From JBGCDD01 sp045105075 (GTDB taxonomy: Bacteria; Pseudomonadota; Alphaproteobacteria; Rhodobacterales; Rhodobacteraceae): a stretch of DNA of 17,925 nucleotides. The stretch covers positions 1 to 17,925 of the forward strand of contig JBGCDD010000238.1 of NCBI GenBank assembly GCA_045105075.1, in the 5' to 3' direction. Within the stretch, counting starts at the first letter, position 1, and each line of letters starts with the position of its first letter. Below are positions 1 through 8,021 of this stretch, in pieces. A model generated the notes under the pieces. That model was not told the origin of the DNA. It searched no databases and saw nothing but the letters and a program-made list of their open reading frames with translations. Both the position numbers and the translations under genes were made by a program.

Positions 1-408
1 GGCAAACATGTGCTGTGGTTGCAGGTGCGCATGGCGCCGGGTCAGATCAAAGGCGATGCAGGCGGCGACATCACCGCCACCAATTGGACTGAAGCGGCCC
101 AGCCGTTTGCCGATCGCGCGCTCGATATCCTGGAGCGTTACGCGCCGGGCACCCGCGCCCATATTCTGGGCCAGCATATTGTGACACCGGACATGCTGGA
201 GGCCGACAATGCCAATCTTGTGGGCGGCGATCAGGTGTGTGGCAGCCATCATCTGCATCAACACTTTATGAACCGCCCCGCGCGCGGCTATGCAGATGGC
301 ACGACACCGATCCGCAACTTGTATCACACCGGCGCAGCTGTCTGGCCCGGTGGCGGCACCGGCGCAGGGCCCGGCACGCTGTTGGCGAAGAAGCTCGCCG
401 GAGATTGA
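1..408 (+). CDS. Phytoene-dehydrogenase-like NAD(P)/FAD-dependent oxidoreductase, 3' end (partial)
   Basis: The frame is open from the first base of the window to a TGA at 406-408, so only the last 135 residues are present and the FAD-binding N-terminus lies upstream. The visible part has the features of the C-terminus of the phytoene desaturase-like amine oxidoreductase family (COG1233 type): a VLWLQVRMAP strand, the segment LVGGDQVCGSHHLHQ, and near the end LYHTGAAVWPGGGTGAGPG, which in this family forms the second FAD-contacting loop. Despite the family name, bacterial members near transporters usually act on small molecules and not carotenoids; the substrate cannot be read here. It lies 51 bp upstream of a family 5 ABC importer in the same orientation, so co-transcription is plausible. 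A second FAD oxidoreductase lies at the far end of that operon. Confidence 0.85.
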   Translation, partial: GKHVLWLQVRMAPGQIKGDAGGDITATNWTEAAQPFADRALDILERYAPGTRAHILGQHIVTPDMLEADNANLVGGDQVCGSHHLHQHFMNRPARGYADGTTPIRNLYHTGAAVWPGGGTGAGPGTLLAKKLAGD

Positions 409-459
409 CTTAGAAAACCGGACACTGACCTATAAAAAAACCAAACAGGGGAACGCACA

Positions 460-1977
460 ATGACACTGACCAGAAGACACCTTTTGATGACCACAGCGGC
501 TTTGGCTGCGGCGGGTTTGCCCAGTTTCGCGCAGCAGATCGACGAATTGGTTATCGCCTATAACGTTAACCTGCCCAGCTGGGACCCCACTGTGGGCCTG
601 TCTGCGGTGAACCCGACAATCCAGGGGTTCTATCAGTCTGTGTTCGACCTTTATATTCCGCAAAATCCGGACCTTAGCTTTGGTTCGGGCATCATCACCG
701 GCTATGGCTGGTCCGACGACAACACGTCGATCTGGATGGATGTGCGCGAGGGCGTGAGCTGGCACAACGGTGATCCGCTGACCGCAGAAGATGTGGCCTG
801 GTCGCTGGCGCGCGTGGCCAATCCCGACACCGGTTCGCCCATCCAATTCATCTGGGGCAAGATCACCAACATCAAGGCCGAGGGCAACCGTGTCACCGCC
901 GACATGCCGCAATATGAACCGACGTTTTTCAAATGGATGTCGTTCCTGACCGGCTATGTCATGCCCAAGAAATACTACGAAGAAGTCGGCGCCGAAGGGT
1001 TCGAAGCCGCGCCCATCGGTTCTGGCCCTTACATGGTCGAAAAGTTCGAACGCAACGCTTTTGTGCGCCTGAAGGCCAACGAAAACTACTGGGGCGGCGC
1101 GCCCGAATTCAAGACCGTGACGATCAAGTTTGTCACCGACGCCGCCTCGCGGGTGGCCGAAGTGGAGTCGGGCAATTCGCATGTTACCTTGGAAATCCCA
1201 TACGAGGAATTCGACCGCCTGAAAGGCAAATCGGGGCTGGCTGGCGTCGCCGAACCGGTGTCGGATATCGGGATGATTTTCCTCAACGACATCGAAGTGA
1301 TGACAGACCCCAACGTGCGCAAAGCTGCCGCCCACGCGATTGACAAGCAGCTGATCGTCGACCGGTTGCTTTCGGGATATGGCGTGCCCATCGACACGCT
1401 GCAAACGCCAGACTACATCGCTTATGACGACAGCATCACCGTGGCCTACGACCCGGAGCTTTCGAAAAAGCTGTTGGCCGAGAGCGGTTATGGCCCTGAT
1501 AACCCTGTCAAATTCAAAATCCAAACCACCAAGGGCTTCAAGCCCAAGGACTATGAGATGATCCAGGCGATTGTGGGTCTTTGGCGCCGCGTCGGGATCG
1601 AAGCCGAGATCGAGGTTTATGAGATCGCTAAGCATTTCGAGCTGCGTGCGGCTGATCAGCTGGCGCCTGCCGCGTTCTACAACTGGGGCAATTCGGTGGG
1701 TGACCCGACCACCTCGACCGGATTCGCGATGTTTGGCCCGTCGCCGCATTCTGTCTGGGACGGCAAAGCCACGTTCGATGCGATCCTGCCGCTGTGGGGC
1801 GAGGCCGACGAGGCCAAGCGCATTGCCGGCTGGAAAGAGGTGGACCGTATGATTGCAGAAGACGCGCAGGTCATTCCGCTGTTGCAGTTTGTCCAGCCCA
1901 TCGTGCATGCGGCCGGCGTCAAGGTCACGCCGCACCGTTCCGGCGCGCTGTTGCCGCATCTGATGACGCGGGCGTAA
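460..1977 (+). CDS. ABC transporter substrate-binding protein, family 5 (peptide/opine/nickel type)
   Basis: This 505-residue protein is the periplasmic receptor of the importer encoded by the next four genes. The start is ATG 460, preceded by a good Shine-Dalgarno (CAGGGGAA, about 446-453). Residues 1-24 form a signal peptide with a twin-arginine-like motif (TRRHLLM, residues 4-10), an alanine-rich core and a likely cut after SFA-24, so Tat export is possible. The mature protein shows the SBP_bac_5 hallmarks: a WxMxVREGVSWHNGDPLTAEDVAWSL segment (broken here at WHNGDPLTAEDVAWSL), the GSGPYMVEKF motif and the ANENYWGG motif. Length is normal for the family. The ligand could be a dipeptide, an opine or another small amino-acid derivative; sequence alone does not decide. 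A GC-rich hairpin follows the stop codon and may keep this gene at a higher transcript level than the permeases. Confidence 0.93.
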   Translation: MTLTRRHLLMTTAALAAAGLPSFAQQIDELVIAYNVNLPSWDPTVGLSAVNPTIQGFYQSVFDLYIPQNPDLSFGSGIITGYGWSDDNTSIWMDVREGVSWHNGDPLTAEDVAWSLARVANPDTGSPIQFIWGKITNIKAEGNRVTADMPQYEPTFFKWMSFLTGYVMPKKYYEEVGAEGFEAAPIGSGPYMVEKFERNAFVRLKANENYWGGAPEFKTVTIKFVTDAASRVAEVESGNSHVTLEIPYEEFDRLKGKSGLAGVAEPVSDIGMIFLNDIEVMTDPNVRKAAAHAIDKQLIVDRLLSGYGVPIDTLQTPDYIAYDDSITVAYDPELSKKLLAESGYGPDNPVKFKIQTTKGFKPKDYEMIQAIVGLWRRVGIEAEIEVYEIAKHFELRAADQLAPAAFYNWGNSVGDPTTSTGFAMFGPSPHSVWDGKATFDAILPLWGEADEAKRIAGWKEVDRMIAEDAQVIPLLQFVQPIVHAAGVKVTPHRSGALLPHLMTRA

Positions 1978-1984
1978 ATCCAAT

Positions 1985-2015
1985 GGCGGGGCCGTATCCG
2001 CGCCCCGCCGCTTTT
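1985..2015 (+). terminator. Intra-operon hairpin after the binding-protein gene (attenuator or mRNA 3' stabiliser)
   Basis: A perfect 8-bp stem GGCGGGGC (1985-1992) / GCCCCGCC (2002-2009) with a 9-nt loop is followed shortly by TTTT (2012-2015). It fits in the 49-bp gap between the binding-protein stop and the first permease start. The T-run is short, so partial termination or 3'-end protection of an abundant binding-protein mRNA is more likely than full termination. Seen: the stem. Inferred: the role. Confidence 0.6.
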
Positions 2016-2026
2016 GACGGACTTTC

Positions 2027-3037
2027 ATGACCTTTTTTCGCGCTTTCATAATTCGGTTGCTGACCACAGCCGTGACGCTGTTTGGCGTGGCCGTGATTGT
2101 GTTTGTGGTGATCCGCGTGGTGCCGGGCAATCCCATCGCAATGATGCTGCCCCCCGGAGCCACCGACGCCGACATCGCCCGACTGCAAGCGCAATACGGC
2201 TTTGACAAAACCATCTTTGAGCAGTTCGTGATCTGGTTGACAAATGTCATGCAGGGCGATTTCGGCACGTCGATTTCGCTGCGCCAACCGGTCGGTGATC
2301 TGGTGCTTGGGCGTCTGCCCGCAACGTTGGAATTGTCGATTGTGGCGCTGGTGATGGCCGTGCTTATGGGCGGCACGCTGGCCCTGCTCGGCACCCGCTT
2401 TCGCGACACCCCCACGGAGGGCGCCGTGGATGTCAGCGCGGGGGTTGCACTGTCGATTCCAGATTTTCTGTGGGGTCTGGTGCTGATTTTGCTGTTTGGG
2501 GTGCTGTGGCCGGTATTTCACATCTCGGGGCGGATTTCGCCGTCGCTTAACATTGATTTCACAACGAATTTCTATCTGTTCGAGGCGCTGCTGCGGCTTC
2601 GCTTTGACGTGATCGCCGACCTGATCGGCCACATGTTCATGCCCGCGCTGGCGCTGGCGATCCCACTGGCCGCGATCATTGCGCAACTGCTGAAACAGTC
2701 GCTGAAAGAAACCATGCACCTGGATTATGTCACCCTCGCGCGCACCAAAGGTTACGGCGAAAACCATGTGATCACCCGTGAAGCACTGCCAAATGCAGTT
2801 CTGCCGACGCTGACTTTGGTGGGCGTTCAGTTCACCTTTCTGATCGGCGGCACCGTCATTATCGAGCGGTTGTTCAGCTATGAGGGCCTTGGCAATATGG
2901 CCATTGACGCGGTGATCAACCGCGACCTGCCGTTGATCCAGGGCATTGTGCTGCTATTTGCGCTGCTGTTCACGTTGGTCAATCTGGCGGTGGACATGCT
3001 TTACGTGGTTCTAAATCCCCGTCTGCGCCATGCGTGA
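2027..3037 (+). CDS. ABC transporter permease, DppB type
   Basis: This 336-residue inner-membrane protein is the first permease of the family 5 importer. The N-terminus matches the DppB/OppB pattern: one membrane helix (ITTAVTLFGVAVIVFVVIR region), then the VPGNPIAMMLPPGA and LQAQYGFD segments, and GDFGTSISLRQPVGDLVLGRLPATLELS. The cytoplasmic EAA-type loop that docks the ATPases is seen in YVTLARTKGYGENHVITREALPNA near residue 240. The C-terminus has the usual GLGNMAIDAVINRDLPLIQG stretch and a last helix ending in NPRLRHA. Length is normal. The start ATG 2027 lies 49 bp after the binding-protein stop. The stop TGA (3035-3037) lies inside an ATGCGTGA overlap that is part of a tandem repeat joining this gene to the next permease. 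Confidence 0.93.
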   Translation: MTFFRAFIIRLLTTAVTLFGVAVIVFVVIRVVPGNPIAMMLPPGATDADIARLQAQYGFDKTIFEQFVIWLTNVMQGDFGTSISLRQPVGDLVLGRLPATLELSIVALVMAVLMGGTLALLGTRFRDTPTEGAVDVSAGVALSIPDFLWGLVLILLFGVLWPVFHISGRISPSLNIDFTTNFYLFEALLRLRFDVIADLIGHMFMPALALAIPLAAIIAQLLKQSLKETMHLDYVTLARTKGYGENHVITREALPNAVLPTLTLVGVQFTFLIGGTVIIERLFSYEGLGNMAIDAVINRDLPLIQGIVLLFALLFTLVNLAVDMLYVVLNPRLRHA

Positions 3038-3108
3038 CGCCAAGATTGACACAGGCGCGCGCCATGCGTGACGCCAAGATTGACACAGGCGCGCGTCATG
3101 CGTGACGC
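3025..3108 (+). repeat. 34-bp tandem direct repeat (about 2.5 copies) at the junction of the two permease genes
   Basis: Copies 1 (3025-3058) and 2 (3059-3092) are identical over all 34 bases. A partial third copy (3093-3108) matches the first 16 bases of the unit except for one C-to-T change at 3096. Each copy carries ATGCGTGA (3030-3037, 3064-3071, 3098-3105), in which a start and a stop codon overlap. The first permease ends in copy 1 and the second most likely starts in copy 3. Because 34 is not a multiple of three, the three ATGs lie in three different frames. Confidence 0.95.
3030..3105 (+). other. Two chained 13-codon micro-ORFs between the permease genes
   Basis: ATG 3030 opens a frame that ends at TGA 3069-3071, and ATG 3064 opens a frame that ends at TGA 3103-3105. 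Both encode the same peptide, MRDAKIDTGARHA. The first ATG overlaps the stop of the upstream permease, the second overlaps the stop of the first micro-ORF, and the stop of the second overlaps ATG 3098 of the downstream permease. This could let ribosomes move from gene to gene by termination-reinitiation. The geometry is seen directly; that the peptides are made is inference. Confidence 0.4.
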
Positions 3109-3949
3109 GCGCGGCGATGTGCGCCGACCCATCGGGCTGCGTCTGTGGCTTTCGGGGGGATGGCTGACCCTGTTGGTTCTGGCCGCTGTTTTTGCCCCGC
3201 TGATCGCCCCCAAAGACCCGCTGATGCAGGACTTGTTTCTGGGCCGCATGGCGCCAGTCTGGCTGGACGGCGCCGAGCCGGGCTATCTTTTGGGCACAGA
3301 TTCACTGGGCCGCGATGTGCTGTCGCGCATTCTGTATGGCGCGCGGCTGGCGCTGATCGTGGCGCTGATTGCGGCCAGCCTGACCTGCGTCATCGGCGCA
3401 ACTTTGGGACTGATCGCGGGCTACTATCGCGGTTGGCCCGACCGCATCATCAGCCGTTTTGTCGACATCTGGATGGCGTTCCCCCCAGTGCTGTTTGCAA
3501 TTTTGCTGATCGCGGTGCTGGGTCCGGGATTGGTGTCGATCATCATCGCCATCGTGGTCATCGACTGGACCCGCTTTGCCCGCGTGGTGCGCGCCGAAGC
3601 CATGAGCCAGAGCGCGATGGACTATGTGGCCTCGGCCCAGGTCGCCGGGCGCGGCCGCTTTGGCATCATGATCACCGAAATCCTGCCCAACGTTCTGCCC
3701 ACCATCCTGGTCTTGTTAACCTTGGAAATGGGCATCGCGATCATCGTCGAGGCGATCCTGAGCTTTGTGAACCTGTCGATCTCAACCGACAGCCCAACCT
3801 GGGGTGGCATGATCGCAGAAGGACGCACATCGGTGCACCAGGCGTGGTGGGTGCTGATTTTCCCGCTGATCACCCTGTTTTTAACCGTGCTCAGCTTTAG
3901 CCAATTGGGCGAGGGCTTGAAAGACCGCTTTGATCCGGTGCTGCGATGA
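3098..3949 (+). CDS. ABC transporter permease, DppC type
   Basis: This 283-residue inner-membrane protein is the second permease of the family 5 importer. After a short basic N-terminus comes a first helix (WLTLLVLAAVFAPLIAP), then the family motif LLGTDSLGRDVLSRILYGAR, a multi-helix core, and the EAA-type ATPase-docking loop YVASAQVAGRGRFGIMITEI followed by LPNVLPT. The C-terminus has SPTWGGMIAEGR and ends in GLKDRFDPVLR, all typical of DppC/OppC. I chose ATG 3098, in the third copy of the tandem repeat, because it restores the usual short N-terminus and an 8-nt stop/start overlap with the preceding micro-ORF. A GTG at 3068 in the same frame would add ten residues (MTPRLTQARV) encoded by duplicated DNA. 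The gene ends in an ATGA overlap with the first ATPase gene. Confidence 0.92.
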   Translation: MRDARGDVRRPIGLRLWLSGGWLTLLVLAAVFAPLIAPKDPLMQDLFLGRMAPVWLDGAEPGYLLGTDSLGRDVLSRILYGARLALIVALIAASLTCVIGATLGLIAGYYRGWPDRIISRFVDIWMAFPPVLFAILLIAVLGPGLVSIIIAIVVIDWTRFARVVRAEAMSQSAMDYVASAQVAGRGRFGIMITEILPNVLPTILVLLTLEMGIAIIVEAILSFVNLSISTDSPTWGGMIAEGRTSVHQAWWVLIFPLITLFLTVLSFSQLGEGLKDRFDPVLR

Positions 3950-4818
3950 AAGATTATTTGCGGATCAAGAACCTGACAGTGACGCTCAGATCAGGTGCGC
4001 CGATCCTGCGCGCCGTGTCGCTACGCGTGGCGGGCGGACAAGTGCATGGGTTGGTGGGCGAATCCGGTGCCGGCAAGTCGATGATCGGCAAGGCGGTTCT
4101 GGGCACTTTGCCGCGCGCTTTGCAGGTCACATCAGGCGAGATCTGGTTCGACGGCACCGACCTGTTGACCCTTCCGCCAGCCGAACGGCGCAAGCGCATC
4201 GGCGCCAGTGCGGCGCTGATCCCGCAGGATCCGTTAACCGCGCTCAACCCCTCAAAACGGATCGGACCACAGATCACGCGCCGGCTGGTCGATATTCTGG
4301 GCTGGCGCAAAGGCGACGCCGAAAAACGCGCGCTGGATCTGTTGCACGAGGTCCATATCGACGCCCCAGAGCGCGTTATGCGCAGCTATCCGCACGAGCT
4401 GTCGGGGGGCATGCGCCAGCGCATTCTGATCGCCTCGGCCTTTGCCGCCGAGCCCAAACTGATCATCGCCGACGAGCCAACAACGGCTTTGGATGTGACC
4501 GTGCAAAAACAGATCCTGCGCCTGATCGCCGAGATGCAAAGCCGCCACAACACAGCGCTCTTGTTTGTCACTCATGATCTGGGCGTGGTGTCAAAAACCT
4601 GCGACAGCCTGTCGGTGCTCTACGCGGGCAAAGTCGTGGAAGAGGCGCAGATGCTGCGGTTTTTCATGCACCCGATCCATCCCTATTCTGCGGCCCTTTT
4701 GGCGGCCACGCCGACCTACACCAACCCTTTGGACAGTTTGGTTCCGGTGCCGCAAAACGTGATCGACGCGGTGGAACAGGATGTGCGAGACCATGATGTC
4801 AGGGCTGGCCATGTATGA
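3946..4818 (+). CDS. ABC transporter ATP-binding protein, DppD type
   Basis: This 290-residue cytoplasmic ATPase powers the family 5 importer together with the next protein. Seen are Walker A (GESGAGKS, residues 38-45), a Q-loop region LIPQDPLTALNP, the ABC signature LSGGMRQR, Walker B LIIADEPTTALD and the switch histidine in FVTHDLG. The C-terminal HPIHPYSAALLAATP segment is the mark of the oligopeptide/dipeptide ATPase subfamily, whose longer C-terminal extension often carries an iron-sulphur cluster. Here the extension is short (about 45 residues) and has no cysteine cluster. The ATG at 3946 overlaps the permease stop by four bases (ATGA), which indicates translational coupling. The gene end overlaps the beginning of the second ATPase gene. 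Confidence 0.93.
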   Translation: MKDYLRIKNLTVTLRSGAPILRAVSLRVAGGQVHGLVGESGAGKSMIGKAVLGTLPRALQVTSGEIWFDGTDLLTLPPAERRKRIGASAALIPQDPLTALNPSKRIGPQITRRLVDILGWRKGDAEKRALDLLHEVHIDAPERVMRSYPHELSGGMRQRILIASAFAAEPKLIIADEPTTALDVTVQKQILRLIAEMQSRHNTALLFVTHDLGVVSKTCDSLSVLYAGKVVEEAQMLRFFMHPIHPYSAALLAATPTYTNPLDSLVPVPQNVIDAVEQDVRDHDVRAGHV

Positions 4819-5602
4819 AATTCGCGACCTGCACCTGTCTTTGCCCGACATGACCCGCAAGCCGTTGCTGGGGGCGGCGCCGCGCATCGAGATCCTGAAG
4901 GGGCTGACATTTGACGTGCCCAAAGGCAGCGTGATGGGCATTGTCGGCGGCTCGGGGTCCGGCAAATCAACGCTGGGGCGGGCGATGCTGCGCCTGCTGG
5001 AGCCCACCCGTGGCACGATCCACTTTGACGGGCGCGACATCACCCATCTGCCCGAAACCGAATTGCGCCAACTGCGACAACGCTTTCAGATGATCTTTCA
5101 GGATCCGATGTCATCGCTGAACCCGCGCCGTCGTGTGGGCGGTATCATCGCTGGGCCGATGCGTTTGCACGCGATGGACCGCATCGAGGCGCGTGTCGAC
5201 GAAGCGCTGGATCGCGTCGGACTGGCGCGCAGCTTTGCGCAGCGCTATCCGCACGAACTGTCCGGCGGGCAACGCCAACGGGTTGGCATCGCACGCGCCA
5301 TTGCGCTACGCCCAGATTTCATTCTGGCCGACGAAATTGTGTCGGGGTTGGATGTGTCATCCCAAGCCCAGGTGCTGAACTTGCTAGGCGATTTGGTCGC
5401 CGATCTGGGCCTGACGCTGGCCTTTATCAGCCATGATTTGTCGGTGATCCGGCGGCTGTGCACATCGGTGCTGGTGTTGCATCAGGGCGAAATCGTGGAA
5501 GCTGGCGAAACCGCGGCGCTGTTCGCCGCCCCCAAGGCCGCCTATACCCGCGAGTTGCTTCAGGCGATCCCCCTACCCGATCCCTATCAAGTCTGGAGCT
5601 GA
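4811..5602 (+). CDS. ABC transporter ATP-binding protein, DppF type
   Basis: This is the second ATPase of the importer, about 263 residues from the chosen start. Seen are Walker A GGSGSGKST (residues 46-54), a Q-loop segment FQMIFQDPMSSLNPR, the signature LSGGQRQRVGIARA, Walker B LADEIVSGLD and the switch histidine in FISHDLS. DEIVSGLD replaces the more common DEPTSALD; the catalytic glutamate is kept. I prefer ATG 4811 because AGGG (4801-4804) lies six bases upstream and the protein then begins MYEIRDL, like its sister ATPase. In-frame ATGs at 4781, 4793 and 4796 are possible alternatives. The start overlaps the 3' end of the preceding gene. The gene ends inside the 3' end of the convergent FAD-GcvT gene (16-bp tail-to-tail overlap). 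Confidence 0.92.
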   Translation: MYEIRDLHLSLPDMTRKPLLGAAPRIEILKGLTFDVPKGSVMGIVGGSGSGKSTLGRAMLRLLEPTRGTIHFDGRDITHLPETELRQLRQRFQMIFQDPMSSLNPRRRVGGIIAGPMRLHAMDRIEARVDEALDRVGLARSFAQRYPHELSGGQRQRVGIARAIALRPDFILADEIVSGLDVSSQAQVLNLLGDLVADLGLTLAFISHDLSVIRRLCTSVLVLHQGEIVEAGETAALFAAPKAAYTRELLQAIPLPDPYQVWS

Positions 5603-7998
5603 GACCCGCGCATCAAATGGCCTGGCGCGTCGTAAAGTGCGCCGCGCAGAGTTGTGGCCGAAAACAATGTACCGGCAACATTGACCTGCACCTGCGCGCC
5701 ATCCTCAAGCGGCGTCGTGACATGGCCCAATGCCACCGGCCTGTCGATCCGAAACCCATACGCGCCCGAGGTCACTTGGCCTACGATCCTGTCATCTGAA
5801 ACAATCGGCTCGTGCCCTGCCAAAACCACCGATTTGTCATCCAAAGCCAACGAAATCACGCGTGGTGCGATGCCTTTTTTGCGCCGCTCTTCAAGCGCCT
5901 GGTCACCAATAAACCCGCCCGATTTGCGCACCGCAAAATCGAGACCTGCATCAAGCGGCGTCACGTCGCTGTCCAACTCGTGGCCCATCGCGCAAAACCC
6001 TTTTTCAATGCGCATCGCCGTTTGCGCAAACAACCCCGCAGGGCGCGCACCGGCCTCGATCATCGCCGCATAGATCGCTGGGGCATTTTCCGATTTGCAG
6101 GTGATCTCCCAGCCTGCTTCGCCCACATAAGACATCCGCGCCGCGCGAATATGTTTGCCTGCGATGTGGCCCGGACCAACTTTGAAATAGCCAAGATCTG
6201 TCAACTCAGGCGCGCCGGTTTCGGCCGCAATCCGCGCCGCATCAGGACCAGACAGGCACAGGGTGGCAAACTTTTCACTGCTGTCCTCAAGCGTGACATC
6301 AAAGCCGTCGGCGTGGCGGGCGAACCACGCAAGATCGCGTTTGATCGCCGCGGTGCCAGTGAACAGCCGGTAATGATCATGTGCGATGCGCTGCGCGGTG
6401 ATGTCAGATTCAAAAGTGCCGCGTTGGTTTAAAACAGCGCTATAAATCACCGATCCGGGCGAGCGGGCCATATGGCCCGCGCACGTTTTCAACAGAAACG
6501 CTTCTGCATCCGGGCCGGTGACCTCGATCTTGCCAAAGGATGAAGCATCAAAGATCGCGGCCTGTTCACTGGCCGCAAGCACCTCGGCGCGCACGTTTTC
6601 AAACCAGTCCGGGCGGTCAAACCGCAAGGTTGGCTCGTTGGTTTTGCCAAAGTAAAGCGGACGTTCCCAGCCATAGAACTGACCCATATGCGCGCCGGCC
6701 TTGCGATGGGCCACATCCAGCGGCAGGGCGCGCAGATTGCGTGCTGATTTCAGCTGTTTGCCGGGGTAGGCGATGTCGTAATGGGTGCCCAAAATCTCGG
6801 GGGCGCGCGCCATCAGATGATCTATACCATTGAAAACAGGCGCAAAGCGCTTGGCGTCCGCCTCGCCCAGATCATAGGCTGTGTGGCCATGTACAATCGT
6901 ATGGGCCAGGTTCATCCCTGCCCCACCGCCCGCCGCCATACCCACCGAATTCATCCCACAACCCAGAAACAACCCACGCGTTTCAGCCGTTTCGCCAAGC
7001 ATAAAGGTGCCATCGGGGGTAAAGCTTTCCGGCCCGTTCAACAGCATTTTAACGCCTGCGGTTTGCAATGCGGGCAAGCGGTGCAAGGCCAGTTCCATCA
7101 TCGGGGCAAAATGGTCCCAGTCTTCGGGCAAAAGGCCAAATTCAAAGCTGTGATCCAGCACGCCCGGCGCAATGGGTTTGCCCGTCGGCTCGAAGCAGCC
7201 CACAAGCAAACCGCCGCTGTCGTCGCGAATATAGAGGTGGCTGTCATGGTCACTAAGCGTGGGCATATTGCCAGTGATCTCGTCGACAGGCTCGGTCAGC
7301 AGGTAGAAATGCTCGCAAGCCAAGGCCGGCACCTCTGCCCCTGCCATCGCCCCCAACTCGCGCGACCACAACCCGGCACATATGGCCACAGCATCGCACA
7401 TTACAGTTCCGCTTGTGGTTTCAACGCCCCGGATTCGCCCGTTTTCAGTGAGAATGCCGGTCACGCCGGTCTGCTCGAATATCCGTGCGCCCAAGGGCTT
7501 GGCCGCTTTGACCAAAGCCGCGCACACATCGCTGGGCGACACGCGCCCATCATCGGGCGACCAGACCGCGCCCAGCACGTCGTCGGCATTCATTAAAGGC
7601 CAACGCTCTTGCGCCTCGCCCACCGAAACCGACACCGCAGCGATCCCATAGGCCTGGGCCAGTGCCTCCTGGCGTTTGATATGGGTCAGGCGGTCAGGAT
7701 TTGTGGCAATCGAAAGCGAGCCTTTCTGGATCCAGCCCACCGACTGGCCAGTTTCCTGCTCCAACTGGCTATAGAGGTCGACCGAATACTGGATCATTCG
7801 CGTCAGATTGCGCGAACTGCGCAGCGCCCGCACCTGCGCCGCCGAATGCCACGTCGTGCCCGATGTCAGGCGATTGCGCTCAAGCAAAATCGCATCTGAC
7901 ACACCCATCTTGGCCAAATGATACACCGTTGAGCAGCCCATGATGCCGCCGCCAATCACAACAACGCTGGCCTGTGCGGGAAGATCGGGTTTGGTCAC
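5587..7998 (-). CDS. FAD-dependent oxidoreductase / aminomethyltransferase (dimethylglycine or sarcosine dehydrogenase-like)
   Basis: This 803-residue enzyme joins a DAO-type FAD domain (about residues 11-375) to the FAO_M linker domain (about 378-432), a GCV_T folate-binding domain (about 435-690) and a GCV_T_C domain (about 705-790). Seen are the dinucleotide motif GGGIMG (16-21), a ribose-binding Glu40, and SGTTWH with His51. In dimethylglycine and sarcosine dehydrogenases the equivalent histidine binds FAD covalently. By family, it would oxidise an N-methyl amino acid and pass the methyl carbon to tetrahydrofolate as 5,10-methylene-THF. The exact substrate is unknown. The start is a GTG at 7998, with AGGA seven bases upstream on the minus strand. 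It is divergent from the RpiR gene, which probably regulates it, and convergent with the family 5 importer. The frame is intact and of normal length. Confidence 0.92.
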   Translation of the reverse strand: MTKPDLPAQASVVVIGGGIMGCSTVYHLAKMGVSDAILLERNRLTSGTTWHSAAQVRALRSSRNLTRMIQYSVDLYSQLEQETGQSVGWIQKGSLSIATNPDRLTHIKRQEALAQAYGIAAVSVSVGEAQERWPLMNADDVLGAVWSPDDGRVSPSDVCAALVKAAKPLGARIFEQTGVTGILTENGRIRGVETTSGTVMCDAVAICAGLWSRELGAMAGAEVPALACEHFYLLTEPVDEITGNMPTLSDHDSHLYIRDDSGGLLVGCFEPTGKPIAPGVLDHSFEFGLLPEDWDHFAPMMELALHRLPALQTAGVKMLLNGPESFTPDGTFMLGETAETRGLFLGCGMNSVGMAAGGGAGMNLAHTIVHGHTAYDLGEADAKRFAPVFNGIDHLMARAPEILGTHYDIAYPGKQLKSARNLRALPLDVAHRKAGAHMGQFYGWERPLYFGKTNEPTLRFDRPDWFENVRAEVLAASEQAAIFDASSFGKIEVTGPDAEAFLLKTCAGHMARSPGSVIYSAVLNQRGTFESDITAQRIAHDHYRLFTGTAAIKRDLAWFARHADGFDVTLEDSSEKFATLCLSGPDAARIAAETGAPELTDLGYFKVGPGHIAGKHIRAARMSYVGEAGWEITCKSENAPAIYAAMIEAGARPAGLFAQTAMRIEKGFCAMGHELDSDVTPLDAGLDFAVRKSGGFIGDQALEERRKKGIAPRVISLALDDKSVVLAGHEPIVSDDRIVGQVTSGAYGFRIDRPVALGHVTTPLEDGAQVQVNVAGTLFSATTLRGALYDAPGHLMRGSQLQT

Positions 7999-8021
7999 GG
8001 CAGCATCCTGTTGACGATTTG

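Noticed and set aside
405..436. TTGACT and TATAAA upstream of the family 5 binding-protein gene as a promoter
   Set aside because: The spacer is 20 bp and the -35 overlaps the stop codon of the previous gene. The pair is too poor to call.
430..2415. Long open frame on the minus strand (661 codons) opposite the family 5 binding protein and first permease
   Set aside because: It is antisense to two genes with clear family motifs, its composition is the reverse complement of their codon use, and it shows no domain. It is a GC-rich shadow frame.
3068..3097. GTG 3068 as the start of the DppC-type permease
   Set aside because: It would add ten residues encoded by the duplicated DNA, and ATG 3098 keeps the ATGCGTGA overlap that appears to be the ancestral junction.
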